The notes beneath the pieces were generated by a model. The model made no database searches. It worked only from the letters and a program-made list of their open reading frames with translations, and was not told where the DNA came from. This document shows, one piece after another, positions 6,932-15,832 of a stretch of 64,000 bases of DNA. Source of the stretch: Gelidibacter algens (GTDB lineage: Bacteria > Bacteroidota > Bacteroidia > Flavobacteriales > Flavobacteriaceae); assembly GCF_001678675.1 (NCBI RefSeq), contig NZ_LZRN01000013.1, forward strand, positions 1 through 64,000, given 5' to 3'. Made by a program: the position numbers and the translations under genes. The stretch's first letter is position 1, and every line of letters starts with the position of its first letter.

Positions 6932-7963
6932 ATGTATATCACAATTACACCCCAAAAATTAGGAGGCACATACTCACAAAGTTCAGCGGATTTTGTAGGG
7001 TATCTGGAGAAAGAAAATCAAGGTCTGGAACAAGAAGACATGGAATATTTTTTCAATCAGTATAGCGATGAGATTTCAGCTAAGGATGTCATAAAGGAGA
7101 TTGATGAAAATACAGCGAAGCTCAAAAAGATCGAACCGAAATTCTATTCCATTACTGTCAGCCCTTCCAAATACGAACTGAATAGATTACAGAACTCAAG
7201 TGAAGAATTGAAACGGTACACCCGTGAGCTGATGAAAGATTATGTATCATCCTTTAATCGTGAAATTAATGGACGTCCAATAGGTATCGATGACATAAAA
7301 TATTATGCAAAAATCGAGCATCAAAGAACCTATAAAGGAACTGACTTCCAGATAAAGGAAAATCAACCCTACGCTTCTAAAATACTACAGCTCAAAACGG
7401 ATATCCGAAAAATTGAAAACGGGACAATGACTGGAAATAAGGATGAAAAAGAAAAGGAAATTGCAAAATTGGAAAGGGAAGCCCCGCACCAACAGGATGG
7501 CAAACGTATCGTTCAAGGGATGGCCAAGTCAGGTAACCAAAGTCACATTCACATTATTGTAAGTCGCAAGGATGCGTCCAACACAGTTAGTCTTTCGCCA
7601 GGGAGTAAATATAAAGCGTCAGAAACCGAGATGCATGGAAAGACCGTCAAACGTGGTTTTGATCGGGATAGTTTTTTTGAGAAGGCAGAAAAAACCTTCG
7701 ATAAGAATTTTGGTTACCATCGAAACTTCGCGGAGACCTATCAAGCGAGAAAGGATTTTATCAAGAATCCAAAGATCTATTTTGCTGCGCTGATGAAATT
7801 GCCCACCAATGAAAAAGCATTAGCGTTTAAAATGATGGGCAAAGCTGGTGTGCCGATGATGCCTAGCATTCCTGTTACGCAAGGACAATTGGCAATGAAA
7901 ATATTTAAAGGACTGCGACGTGGTGTGGAAGTCGCCATTAAATCAAGCTCCATCGGCATCTAA
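6932..7963 (+). CDS. mobB: MobB-type relaxase (DUF5712 family)
   Basis: The relaxase nicks oriT and stays covalently bound to the DNA end during transfer. The 343 residues follow the MobB/DUF5712 pattern closely: MYITITPQKLGGTYSQSSADFVGYLEKE at the start, KFYSITVSPSKYELNRL (about 70-86), DIKYYAKIEHQRTYKG (121-136) and the metal-binding GNQSHIHIIVSRKD (201-214) with the HxH pair at 205 and 207. The C-terminus (PKIYFAALMKLPTNEKALAFKM onwards) matches the helical tail of the family. It sits 11 bp after the accessory gene and 10 bp before the coupling-protein gene. The catalytic tyrosine is probably one of the N-terminal tyrosines but cannot be fixed from sequence. Confidence 0.85.
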   Translation: MYITITPQKLGGTYSQSSADFVGYLEKENQGLEQEDMEYFFNQYSDEISAKDVIKEIDENTAKLKKIEPKFYSITVSPSKYELNRLQNSSEELKRYTRELMKDYVSSFNREINGRPIGIDDIKYYAKIEHQRTYKGTDFQIKENQPYASKILQLKTDIRKIENGTMTGNKDEKEKEIAKLEREAPHQQDGKRIVQGMAKSGNQSHIHIIVSRKDASNTVSLSPGSKYKASETEMHGKTVKRGFDRDSFFEKAEKTFDKNFGYHRNFAETYQARKDFIKNPKIYFAALMKLPTNEKALAFKMMGKAGVPMMPSIPVTQGQLAMKIFKGLRRGVEVAIKSSSIGI

Positions 7964-7973
7964 TTTTAGAACT

Positions 7974-9554
7974 ATGCATCTGGATAATTTATTTTCGACC
8001 TTTTTCATTATTGGTTTGACCAGTAGTGTTTTCTATGGCATGTATCGCATAAGCAAATATGCCTTTATTATCAATCTTCTAATCCTTGGTGCTTTTGCCT
8101 TTTTTCTTAAAGAAGAAATCCAACTCGTATTATTAGCACTTTATTTAATTTGTCCTCTAATTTTAGTTAACGTAGTGATGTATGTGTTCTTGCATAAAAC
8201 AGACGTTTCAGTAAATGGAAACCTTGAATATCAAGTCAATTTTGACACGGATAAGGGAAAATTCAAACTCGACAACATTAAACGAGGAGCATCAGTTATC
8301 GGTTCTGCAGGAAGTGGCAAAACTGAGAGCGTGGTCTACGGTTTTCTGAAACACTTCCGGAAAGAGGGTTTTTGCGGTATCATTCACGATTATAAGGATT
8401 TTGAATTGACGGAAATGGCGTATCCTCTTTTTAAGACTGGCAATATTCCATTTAAGATCATTTCATTCGATAAAATCATTCATAGGGTTAATCCTATTGC
8501 GCCACGTTACCTGGAGAACGAGGAGAGCGTCAATGAGGTTTCGCGGGTACTGATTGAAAACCTTTTGGAACAAAGGGAATCCGGTACGACTGGTACTACC
8601 AAATTTTTCAATGATGCTGCGGAAGGACTGATAGGCGGGTTGATCTGGAAATTAAAAACGGACTATCCTAAATTCTGCACGCTGCCTCATTTAATTGCCG
8701 TATATCAATACCTAAATACCGAAAGTCTTATCAAGTTTTTGGAAACCAATACCACATCAAGAGCTATGGCAGATGCCTTTATCAGTGGCAAGGATTCCGA
8801 ACGGCAGACGGCAGGTGTCAAAAGCACCTTGGCCAATGCTCTAAAACGAATTAGTACACAGCGCATTTTTATGGCATTATCAGCAGATGAAGTGGCATTG
8901 AATATCAATAGTGAAGATAATCCGGCGATCATTTCCATAGTAAATAATCCAAAATTTGAAACCTCCTATTCGCCTGTTATAGCAACGATCATTCACACGA
9001 TAACCAAACAAATGAGCGTTCGAAATAGCAAACCTTCATTTCTTTTGATGGAAGAAGCGCCGACCATTCGCTTATTGAATATGCACCGTATTCCTGCGAC
9101 ATTGCGGAGTTATAACATCTCAACGGTCTATGTGATGCAGGACAAGATCCAGAATGATATGATGTATGGCGACAAGGGAAGTAAGGCAATTTTGAGCAAC
9201 CTTTCTTATCAGTTTTTTGGAAAGGTCAACGATCCTGACACTGCCAAATATTATGAACGTTTCTTTGAGATCATTAAAGATCCAACCAAGAGTGTGAGTC
9301 GTGGTTATAATCTTGATTTTGATACGCGTGTGACTACTGGAGAAAAGGAGATTCCGAAAATAAGGGCTGATGTTTTCTTTAGATTGAAGCAAGGAGAGTT
9401 TATAACCTATGCGGATGGGAAGGAGAAAAGGGTGCAGTTTAAGTTGCCGAGGATACAGCGAGAGTTGCCAACAGATACTAAAGCGTTTTCCAAAGCCGAA
9501 TTAGAAGTTAATTTTGAGCGGATTTATGGGGAGGCGAGATCCCTTTTTGGATAG
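7974..9554 (+). CDS. mobC: VirD4/TraG-type conjugative coupling protein
   Basis: Type IV coupling proteins are inner-membrane ATPases that pass the relaxase-DNA complex to the secretion channel. Two N-terminal membrane segments (about residues 5-45 and 50-75) precede a Walker A motif GSAGSGKTES (110-119) in SVIGSAGSGKTES, and the Walker B strand SFLLMEEAPTIRL lies in the last third. The C-terminus (PKIRADVFFRLKQGEFITYADG) is typical of the Bacteroidota MobC group. The true start is ATG 7974, 10 bp after the relaxase stop; the frame is open further upstream to 7920, but that would overlap the relaxase gene. The length of 526 residues is normal. Confidence 0.88.
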   Translation: MHLDNLFSTFFIIGLTSSVFYGMYRISKYAFIINLLILGAFAFFLKEEIQLVLLALYLICPLILVNVVMYVFLHKTDVSVNGNLEYQVNFDTDKGKFKLDNIKRGASVIGSAGSGKTESVVYGFLKHFRKEGFCGIIHDYKDFELTEMAYPLFKTGNIPFKIISFDKIIHRVNPIAPRYLENEESVNEVSRVLIENLLEQRESGTTGTTKFFNDAAEGLIGGLIWKLKTDYPKFCTLPHLIAVYQYLNTESLIKFLETNTTSRAMADAFISGKDSERQTAGVKSTLANALKRISTQRIFMALSADEVALNINSEDNPAIISIVNNPKFETSYSPVIATIIHTITKQMSVRNSKPSFLLMEEAPTIRLLNMHRIPATLRSYNISTVYVMQDKIQNDMMYGDKGSKAILSNLSYQFFGKVNDPDTAKYYERFFEIIKDPTKSVSRGYNLDFDTRVTTGEKEIPKIRADVFFRLKQGEFITYADGKEKRVQFKLPRIQRELPTDTKAFSKAELEVNFERIYGEARSLFG

Positions 9555-9646
9555 CAATACTGGATGGATGACTGACAAAATTTGCCAGAATATATCCACC
9601 GAAAGTTAGGGCATTGCTGGGGCAATTCTTAAATGTTGGTCTTTCA

Positions 9647-10510
9647 CTAAGGCGAAGTATTCTCAAATTTAATTTTTTCTATTAAATCTGCGAAATATTC
9701 GGGACTCCAAATATTTAAGACAGCATCGTTTGGGATGAACTTAACAACATCTTCTTTAATACCGCTAAAGGAAACCGATTTGATCTTGGCGTCCAATAGC
9801 CCTATGATCTGTTCGTTAGTAATGCTATCGTCTAGCCAGTCATTAGTGTCTTTTGCTCTGGTTAAGAAATGATTTACATCCAACGGGATTCCCTTTTTGA
9901 TGTACCATTCCAGGTCATACCAATCCCTTCCTTTGACCCTGTTCAGCCATTTTCTAAATAGCAGGGCATGCATTTTGCCCGCAAACAAACTTGGTTTGGT
10001 AAAGCATTTCACATAAAAGGAAAATGGACGGAGCACTAATTTTTCTTCGGTTTTGAAATTTAATGGAGGCTGTCGGTCAACTTCTATTTTTATCTTCAAG
10101 GTCTTGTTGGAGCGCACCCCGGTTTCTTTGATGATATCTTCGAGCACAATTTCCTGCCAAATTGTTTCGGCTTTCAGAAATGCAGAATCAATAGCCGTCT
10201 GTCTTGTTTTTTTCTTCTCCCTAATGCTAACTGTCAGTCCCAATGACTTAAATTCATCTATAACGGCGTTGAAATAGGGCTCAATTGAAAAATCTGGATC
10301 AGCTTTGAGTAATGAAAAATCCAAATCTTCTGAATATCTATCCAGTCCATAAAAAATCCGGAGAGCAGTTCCTCCATAGAAAGCTGCTTTCTCAAAAAAA
10401 TCAGTTCTTGATAGGCCTGCCAAAGTGATTTCTTGCATTATTTCCCGTAACGCAGATAATATTTCCTCTTCATTTTGAGGTTTATATTCCGCGATCCATT
10501 CTTTTATCAT
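9647..10510 (-). CDS. AbiEii/AbiGii-type nucleotidyltransferase toxin
   Basis: AbiEii toxins are DNA polymerase beta-like nucleotidyltransferases that modify tRNA and cause growth arrest in phage-infected cells. The 287 residues contain the GGTALR motif (46-51), the catalytic pair in RYSEDLDFSL (59-68), the second acidic strand KIEVD (151-155), the conserved lysine in FAGKMHALL (about 189) and KGRDWYDLEWY (203-213), which together define the family. The length is usual. The start at 10510 overlaps the stop of the antitoxin gene by 4 bp, a typical coupled type IV toxin-antitoxin pair. It is cargo placed between the mobilization and transfer genes. Confidence 0.9.
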   Translation of the reverse strand: MIKEWIAEYKPQNEEEILSALREIMQEITLAGLSRTDFFEKAAFYGGTALRIFYGLDRYSEDLDFSLLKADPDFSIEPYFNAVIDEFKSLGLTVSIREKKKTRQTAIDSAFLKAETIWQEIVLEDIIKETGVRSNKTLKIKIEVDRQPPLNFKTEEKLVLRPFSFYVKCFTKPSLFAGKMHALLFRKWLNRVKGRDWYDLEWYIKKGIPLDVNHFLTRAKDTNDWLDDSITNEQIIGLLDAKIKSVSFSGIKEDVVKFIPNDAVLNIWSPEYFADLIEKIKFENTSP

Positions 10511-11145
10511 AATTTTATCAGCGTTTTAATAAGCATTTCCAGACTACTTTTTTTAGGGGCATGTTCAATCCATAATTCCATGACATTCGTATCTAAAGTG
10601 CTTAATGATTCACTGTCCATACGAAGATCTGCCATTAAAAAATCTTCCGTTTGTTTTGTGGTTCTAAGATAGATTTTTGGTGTTAGCACAACTTTGTCAC
10701 ACAAAGCTTTTTCAGGAGAGGCAATCAACATTGTTTGCTTCGGTGAATGTTCTATGTTTTTTATTCCATAAGAATAATAGGGGGTCTTTAATTGCTTGTA
10801 ACTAAACCGTCCAACAGGAGTTTTATATAACTTTGAAGTTTTTATGGTCACTGAACTTATTTCATAAACTTTTTCCGGTATCATGTTCCAATAGGACAAT
10901 GCGGATTCCAATGACACATAGCTCGGTCCTCTCAGGTGGTTCGCTATTAGAAAGGGTTCCGGTGCTGGCAAGTCTAATCTAGGTCCGGTCATGTATAGCC
11001 CTCTTCTAATGGAAATAAGTTCCTTGCTTTTAAGTAGCTCACTAATTTTATCGTTTGGCCGCTGATAATCACTTAGTAGATCTAAGATCAAATGTCTGGA
11101 TATAGGCGTTTCAGCATATTCCCTTATCATGTTTCTAAAATCCAT
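10507..11145 (-). CDS. AbiEi-type antitoxin and autorepressor
   Basis: The 212-residue protein has the N-terminal winged-helix of AbiEi antitoxins (SRHLILDLLSDYQRPNDKISELLKSKELISIRRGLYM, about residues 16-52) and the C-terminal antitoxin domain with LRGPSYVSLESALSYWNMIPE and SPEKALCDKVV. AbiEi binds inverted repeats in its own promoter and, through the C-terminal domain, counters AbiEii. It is the first gene of the pair and overlaps the toxin start by 4 bp. Two matching dyads lie 22-107 bp upstream of its ATG, which fits the known negative autoregulation of AbiE systems. I am confident of the identity from sequence motifs plus partner. Confidence 0.88.
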   Translation of the reverse strand: MDFRNMIREYAETPISRHLILDLLSDYQRPNDKISELLKSKELISIRRGLYMTGPRLDLPAPEPFLIANHLRGPSYVSLESALSYWNMIPEKVYEISSVTIKTSKLYKTPVGRFSYKQLKTPYYSYGIKNIEHSPKQTMLIASPEKALCDKVVLTPKIYLRTTKQTEDFLMADLRMDSESLSTLDTNVMELWIEHAPKKSSLEMLIKTLIKL

Positions 11146-11166
11146 AGTGTAATTATTGTGAGTGAT

Positions 11167-11252
11167 AATCGGATTACTTCCGATTTACTAATGTAAATAT
11201 AGCAGTTAAATGTGAAAAAACAAACACATAATCGGATATATTCCGATTATGT
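11167..11252 (-). promoter_or_regulatory. Paired operators of the AbiE operon
   Basis: Two copies of the dyad AATCGGA-N5-TCCGATT lie upstream of the antitoxin start: 11167-11185 (7-bp arms) and 11226-11252 (11-bp arms, ACATAATCGGA and TCCGATTATGT). Their centres are 63 bp apart, six helical turns, so bound repressors would sit on the same DNA face. This matches the two-inverted-repeat arrangement known for AbiEi autoregulation. Confidence 0.75.
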
Positions 11253-11580
11253 ATTTAGATTATTACAATTATTTTATAGTCGGTTATTTTAAATACCTTC
11301 AATATTTTCACATGAGAGTATGTTTTACAAAAGTTGCTAGGTTAAAGGCAATCTGATTATAGTCTTTGAAATATCCAATTTTATTTTAATAATGGAAATT
11401 GGGAATTAAAGATTTGTAGATGATGTTATTTTGATCAGTCTTTGCGATACATAATTTTTAATGTTCATTATTTTATGCTGTTCAGTGACAATGAACCTTC
11501 AGATATAATGAACATATTGAAGTATTTAATTTTATATTTGAGAATTCGATGATTGGAATATTGGGGAAATCTTGTTAAAC
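11253..11580. other. AT-rich intergenic stretch without a gene
   Basis: I see no protein or RNA gene between the AbiE operators and the end of the tra operon. A 33-codon frame from ATG 11249 overlaps the operator and has no coding character. The stretch probably holds the end of the tra transcript, though no strong terminator hairpin was found. Confidence 0.4.
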
Positions 11581-11946
11581 CTAAAAAGGTCCCTTATCCC
11601 TAGGTCCATTATGAGTAACTTTCCATTGCCCATCTTCCTGCACCAATTTAAAAACGCCAGGTTTTGGATCGTAAACTGTGGAATATTTTATCCAGGCCAC
11701 GTGGCCATCAGTTAATTCATCGATAATCATAAAATGGGACTCTGACTTTTTATCCTGAGCGAACATGTCCTGAATGCTAACAAGATTCGCATAACCTTCA
11801 GATGTAGTATATTTTTTAAGGGTTGATTTATCTCCATGATAAAAGCTTTCTACAACTGTTTTAGCGGTTTCTGAAGGAGAAAGCTTCATGTTACCAGAGC
11901 AGGAAACAAATATGAGAGCGAGTGAACAAATGAGAATCCTTTTCAT
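11581..11946 (-). CDS. Small lipoprotein at the end of the tra operon
   Basis: The 121-residue product starts with a lipoprotein signal (MKRILICSLALIFVSCSGN, lipobox FVSC with Cys about 16), then a single globular domain with SPSETAKTVVESFYHGDKSTLKKYTT and a C-terminal VYDPKPGVFKLVQEDGQWKV, the pattern of DUF4878/SnoaL-like folds in which a small alpha+beta domain follows the anchor. It is the last gene of the transfer operon, 7 bp after traN, so it probably sits in the outer membrane or periplasm as an accessory part of the conjugation channel or as an entry or surface-exclusion factor. The role is inferred from context only. Confidence 0.65.
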   Translation of the reverse strand: MKRILICSLALIFVSCSGNMKLSPSETAKTVVESFYHGDKSTLKKYTTSEGYANLVSIQDMFAQDKKSESHFMIIDELTDGHVAWIKYSTVYDPKPGVFKLVQEDGQWKVTHNGPRDKGPF

Positions 11947-11953
11947 AATATTA

Positions 11954-12787
11954 TTAATTTGGGTTATTGATATGTTTATGTGATATTTTGAGTTCTAGGT
12001 TTCTTTCGCCATCATTTTCATTCAATTCCAGAATAATCCTGCGGTCATTGGATATTGAAAATTTGGGCAGAACATATACAAAGCGTACCGTTTCATTTTC
12101 TCTGACTTTTGTTGGAAGTTTGTGAATGAAAATAGGTTCTTGATACAAACGTTGCAATGATTTCCTTTTTCCTTTTTGCCGTGTTTCAATTGAGAATTTC
12201 AAAAAATTTAAATCGTAATCCAAAGTAGAATTATTTTCAATTTGGATAACGAAGTAGAGTTCTTCTTTATCAAAAACAATATTCTCAACACTTAAAACAA
12301 TACTTTCTGTTTGATTCTTAATCCGCCCGATGCGCTGTTTTCTATCAAGAAGATATCTACAGAATTTTTCATAATAATAGGTTCCATAATCAACACTGCT
12401 TTCAAGGGTTTCAACAGGAATTGAATCCTTTACTTTTGGCTTTTCATTCCCTATACTACTAGAGACTGGAATGAAGTAATTGAGATTAGAAAGCTTCTCT
12501 TTATAGCTTACAATATACGAAAAAACAGATCCATTTATATTGATTACTAGAAGATTACTTTCTTTCCCGGGTTTTGCCTGGAGCAACCCAAAATACTGTT
12601 CTTTTTCTCGATTGTAAGTGAATATAAAATTCTCTGAGCCAGTTATTCCTTGTCGAATAGGTTCAGGAAAAAATAGTGCAACGTTTTTGGTGTCATTGGC
12701 ATAAAGAGTGTCCAGAACTTGTGCTGAGCAAAGTTGTGGTACAAACGTGCAAATCAGAATAGCTGAAATAATCATATAATTTTTCAT
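11954..12787 (-). CDS. traN: TraN (DUF4138), VirB9-like conjugation protein
   Basis: TraN is the periplasmic/outer-membrane component of Bacteroidota type IV secretion, playing the part of VirB9. The 277-residue protein has a signal peptide (MKNYMIISAILICTFVPQLCSAQ), then VLDTLYANDTKNVALFFPEPIRQGITGSENFIF, the typical beta-strand start, followed by KPGKESNLLVININGSVFSYIVSY, and a C-terminal domain with LYFVIQIENNSTLDYDLNFLKFSIETRQKGKRKSLQ and ENETVRFVYVLPKFSI. It directly follows traM in the minus-strand operon and is followed by a lipoprotein gene. Length and motif order are normal. Confidence 0.85.
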   Translation of the reverse strand: MKNYMIISAILICTFVPQLCSAQVLDTLYANDTKNVALFFPEPIRQGITGSENFIFTYNREKEQYFGLLQAKPGKESNLLVININGSVFSYIVSYKEKLSNLNYFIPVSSSIGNEKPKVKDSIPVETLESSVDYGTYYYEKFCRYLLDRKQRIGRIKNQTESIVLSVENIVFDKEELYFVIQIENNSTLDYDLNFLKFSIETRQKGKRKSLQRLYQEPIFIHKLPTKVRENETVRFVYVLPKFSISNDRRIILELNENDGERNLELKISHKHINNPN

Positions 12788-12816
12788 AAGAGTAAGATTT
12801 TAAAGATCTAATAGGC

Positions 12817-13701
12817 CTATGGCCTTGGTTTTAGAATTAATTTGTAATTATTAAGTACAATTACTTTTACACTTCGATTGTTGCGTTTTAGAACCTTTGT
12901 AATTCCATTGACTTGCGGTACCGATGGTATGTTGATATCTCCAATGATATCATCCAGAACTTCATTGGTTGCTTCAGCTCGGAAATTATTTTCAACATAA
13001 ATGCCTTCACTGCCATCTTGTAAATCGACAGCTTTGAGCTTTGTGGGATGATGGTCGATATTCTCAATGTTAATTAAAGCGCGATTGGGCTGAAAGCTGA
13101 TGAATCCGAAGACAAGCGTATTCTTTGGCATCAGTCTATTGTTGATTGTTGCTGCTTTAGTGAGACGCATTCTTAATCGCGTCTTGGCCTTTACAATCTG
13201 ATCCCCATCAACAACGACGTAAATGCTCTCGTCGGTATGGCCGTGTGTGGCACTATCATTTGGCTTTGGCGAAGCAGCGAAAAACAATTGGTGTTCCAGC
13301 CCCAGTTCTTTAGCTTGAATTTTTTGTTCAGTCTTGATTTCGGTGGAATCAATCTGTTTTTTATCCATTCGAGTCACTTTTTCTTTTCCAAAATTTTGAT
13401 ATCGTTTTTCGGAGTATTGGATTTTGCCTGAGTTGTAAATACTATCTACAATGCGCTCTTTTTCACGTTGTGGCAAATCAGGATCGTAAAAGCCTAAAGA
13501 ATCAATCAGTTTTTCATTATAGATGCTAGGTGCGTTGGTTTCCCGTACCTCATTAAGGTCATTGATGGCATCCAATTTTGAATCATATTGCTTTTGGTTT
13601 TCTTGTAAATCTGGGATCGAGGTTTGCTTAAGGTTCTTACTTTCACTTTTATCATCTCCCATGATCATGAGTGAATAGGAAATAAGGAAAATGAAAATCA
13701 C
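12817..13701 (-). CDS. traM: TraM, VirB10-like conjugation protein; start codon unclear
   Basis: TraM bridges inner and outer membranes like VirB10. The protein has an N-terminal membrane helix ending FLISYSLMIMGDD, a long charged linker (about residues 15-150), and a C-terminal beta domain with IVKAKTRLRMRLTKAATINNRLMPKNTLVFGFISFQPNRALINI, the family signature. The first usable start is GTG 13701, which would cut the membrane helix in half. The frame continues upstream as KNKIVFATVLAV up to the traK stop codon at 13738-13740, with no ATG, GTG or TTG. Real translation may therefore begin at a rare codon or depend on traK, or a base may be wrong. The assignment to TraM is secure; the start is not. 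Confidence 0.82.
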   Translation of the reverse strand: MIFIFLISYSLMIMGDDKSESKNLKQTSIPDLQENQKQYDSKLDAINDLNEVRETNAPSIYNEKLIDSLGFYDPDLPQREKERIVDSIYNSGKIQYSEKRYQNFGKEKVTRMDKKQIDSTEIKTEQKIQAKELGLEHQLFFAASPKPNDSATHGHTDESIYVVVDGDQIVKAKTRLRMRLTKAATINNRLMPKNTLVFGFISFQPNRALINIENIDHHPTKLKAVDLQDGSEGIYVENNFRAEATNEVLDDIIGDINIPSVPQVNGITKVLKRNNRSVKVIVLNNYKLILKPRP

Positions 13702-13737
13702 TGCTAATACTGTTGCAAAGACTATTTTATTTTTTTC

Positions 13738-14352
13738 TTATTTTCTATTTTGAATTTTTTTTAAGGTGTTTTCGAAGTAATCGGTAATCAATAATCCGTG
13801 TGGATTGTTCGGGAAGTTCCGGTCAACCATTATCAATTTCCCTGTGGAGACCAATTCATAGGTGTCGGTTATGACGCCTCTGTTGATTTCAAAAATGGTG
13901 GTGGTCGTGAAACTATACGTTCCATCAGCTTCATTTAAATTGGAGTCAATACTGAGTACTTTTTGAACCAATGAGTATTGTAATAATCGATTATAGACGC
14001 CATCCGCTTTTTTCTGACGGTAGAGGTTATCAACAGAACTATTGCCTAGCCACAGGGCTTTCTTTAAGTTCCGTTCATAGTTGCTAGCATCAATGTTATA
14101 GAAGTAATTGTGGAACTGTTCTAAATGCGCCAATGCTTCTACCGCGAAATTCTCCTTTTGGGAAACGAGCTTCAGCGGAATGATGCTGCCATCGGTGTTG
14201 ATGGCAAACGCACTATTGAGAGCATTTTTGTTGGTGGTAAAGGCCATCCAAAGCGAAAAGGTGCTGGATAACAAAGTACACACGATAACGGTTAAAACTA
14301 TGAGCCTGTTTAACTTTAATACGCTATATATATTTCTATAAGGAGTTTTCAT
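13738..14352 (-). CDS. traK: TraK, VirB8-like conjugation protein
   Basis: TraK corresponds to VirB8, an inner-membrane assembly factor with a periplasmic NTF2-like domain. From ATG 14352 the 204 residues begin MKTPYRNIYSVLKLNRLIVLTVIVCTLLSS, a short cytoplasmic tail plus one membrane helix. Then come WMAFTTNKNALNSAFAINTDGSIIPLKLVSQKENFAVEALAHLEQFHNYFYNID and FENTLKKIQNRK. The frame is open back to 14400, but the ATG at 14352 fits the family and leaves a 10-bp gap to traJ. Its stop codon lies in the same frame as traM, with only 36 bp to the first possible traM start. Confidence 0.87.
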   Translation of the reverse strand: MKTPYRNIYSVLKLNRLIVLTVIVCTLLSSTFSLWMAFTTNKNALNSAFAINTDGSIIPLKLVSQKENFAVEALAHLEQFHNYFYNIDASNYERNLKKALWLGNSSVDNLYRQKKADGVYNRLLQYSLVQKVLSIDSNLNEADGTYSFTTTTIFEINRGVITDTYELVSTGKLIMVDRNFPNNPHGLLITDYFENTLKKIQNRK

Positions 14353-14362
14353 ATGTGTTAGT

Positions 14363-15205
14363 TTAGCTATTAAATAATCTGAGCGTGAATGATGTGGCAC
14401 GACTGTATAATTTAAATTTCAGAAATACTATAAAGAAAACAGAGCCTAACTGTACTACAGGAGCAAAAAAGCCTTGGCCTGCATCAGTACCAAACAGATT
14501 TGGCCAAAAATTGGTATTGATTTCGGTATAGATGGCGTTGATAAATATGTTGACCAAAAAAAACGCTGGCACCAGCATATAAACCGCCGCATATAACTTG
14601 AAAAATGAATAAGCAAGTGATCGGAATTTTTCAAATACGGCCAAGCTTATGACCAATGGGAAAAACGCTTGCATAATTCCAAGAAGAAAATAGCGTTCGG
14701 CTAAAAACAGCGGGTAAATAAATAAGTCCAATATCCATAGAAAGAGACTGATTATAAAAGCCAATATCTTGAAACCATAAAGTGGCGTTATTAATGCTTC
14801 ATAAAGTAAAGACATTGCATTTTTTGCGGCATCAAAAAGATTTATGTCTTCTTCTATTGGAAGATCCTGCATCTGTAAGGGCAGTAGAGCAGGAGCGGTG
14901 GCACGATATTGCCCTTCAATTGCGACCAGGATACCATCAAAGAATCCCAATACTTGAGTTGAAAATATTACTAACAGAACTATTGCAAAATTTTTAGCAA
15001 GTTCACTTGGGGTCAATCCCCAGGTATAGCCGTCTTTATCGGCAACACCTTCATTATATTTTTTGAGGATATTGACCAGAAAGAATAGTACAGCAAGCGT
15101 TTTCATCCCTGCAATTGTGTATTGCGAGAAGCTACTGTTTTGTATCGTTTGGAAAACCGTATCGATATATTCCAATCCTATTCCTAAAATGATAATTGCG
15201 GTCAT
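14363..15205 (-). CDS. traJ: TraJ, VirB6-like polytopic membrane protein
   Basis: The 280-residue protein has several membrane segments (about residues 28-45, 70-92, 140-165, 168-195, 205-230 and 250-270). The family pattern is visible in FWILDLFIYPLFLAERYFLLGIMQAFFPLVISLAVFEKFRS and in the C-terminal VFFIVFLKFKLYSRATSFTLRLF. TraJ forms part of the inner-membrane channel, like VirB6. It lies between traI (2-bp gap) and traK in the minus-strand transfer operon. The length is somewhat short for TraJ but the conserved central and C-terminal parts are complete. Confidence 0.82.
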   Translation of the reverse strand: MTAIIILGIGLEYIDTVFQTIQNSSFSQYTIAGMKTLAVLFFLVNILKKYNEGVADKDGYTWGLTPSELAKNFAIVLLVIFSTQVLGFFDGILVAIEGQYRATAPALLPLQMQDLPIEEDINLFDAAKNAMSLLYEALITPLYGFKILAFIISLFLWILDLFIYPLFLAERYFLLGIMQAFFPLVISLAVFEKFRSLAYSFFKLYAAVYMLVPAFFLVNIFINAIYTEINTNFWPNLFGTDAGQGFFAPVVQLGSVFFIVFLKFKLYSRATSFTLRLFNS

Positions 15206-15207
15206 CT

Positions 15208-15828
15208 CTAAAATTCGGTTTCACGGTTATTGATTTTATCCTGCATTTTTCTAAACGAAATGATATCCTTGTAGCGTTTTGTTTTGGTAATAATATTGGA
15301 TACCATCTCCCTAGATTCGAGCTCTTTTTCTTTTAGAATTTCAGCACGTTCGCCATCGCTCATTTTTAAATAGTCGCTCGACAGAATCTCATCTATAAAA
15401 TCCAATGTATCCAAAGAGTTTTCAACGATCGCAGTGAATGATTGTGACACCCTTGACACTTCATCAGGTTTTATGTATGGACTATTAAGGATTTCCCTCA
15501 GATCATTCTGCATTACTTCAAGAAGGCGTCGATTGTTCCTTCCAATTTCACGAACTGCTTTTAATTGCTTTACCACATCGTTGACCTTTTCAATATTTTC
15601 TTTCTGGTTTTTCAGGAATTCGACGGTCTTGATAATGTTTGCAGTCTGCTTCCCAGATTCTATCAGTTGTTTTACCAAGCTAATAAAATTGGTGTTGTCA
15701 TATGTGGGCATCCCTTGGGCTTTACCGCTCAGGCTGAACAGAAGCGTCATTCCTAGTATTAGGATTTTTATTTTACTCACGGACTTCGTCTTGGTAAAAT
15801 TTTTCTGAATTTTCATTGCGTTTTTCAT
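15208..15828 (-). CDS. traI: TraI-type (VirB5-like) periplasmic conjugation protein
   Basis: The 206-residue protein has an N-terminal signal (KILILGMTLLFSLSGKAQG) followed by a mostly helical, coiled-coil-rich body: NFISLVKQLIESGKQTANIIKTVEFLKNQKENIEKVNDVVKQLKAVREIGRNNRR and ILSSDYLKMSDGERAEILKEKELE. This matches the Bacteroidota protein called TraI, which occupies the VirB5 position between the VirB4 ATPase and the VirB6 protein; it is not the F-plasmid TraI helicase. It may be a minor pilus component. It begins 4 bp after the traG stop, and a second in-frame ATG four codons in is also possible as the start. Confidence 0.75.
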   Translation of the reverse strand: MKNAMKIQKNFTKTKSVSKIKILILGMTLLFSLSGKAQGMPTYDNTNFISLVKQLIESGKQTANIIKTVEFLKNQKENIEKVNDVVKQLKAVREIGRNNRRLLEVMQNDLREILNSPYIKPDEVSRVSQSFTAIVENSLDTLDFIDEILSSDYLKMSDGERAEILKEKELESREMVSNIITKTKRYKDIISFRKMQDKINNRETEF

Positions 15829-15832
15829 AGTA

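Noticed and set aside
11249-11350. 33-codon frame overlapping the second AbiE operator
   Set aside because: It starts within the operator and lacks coding character.
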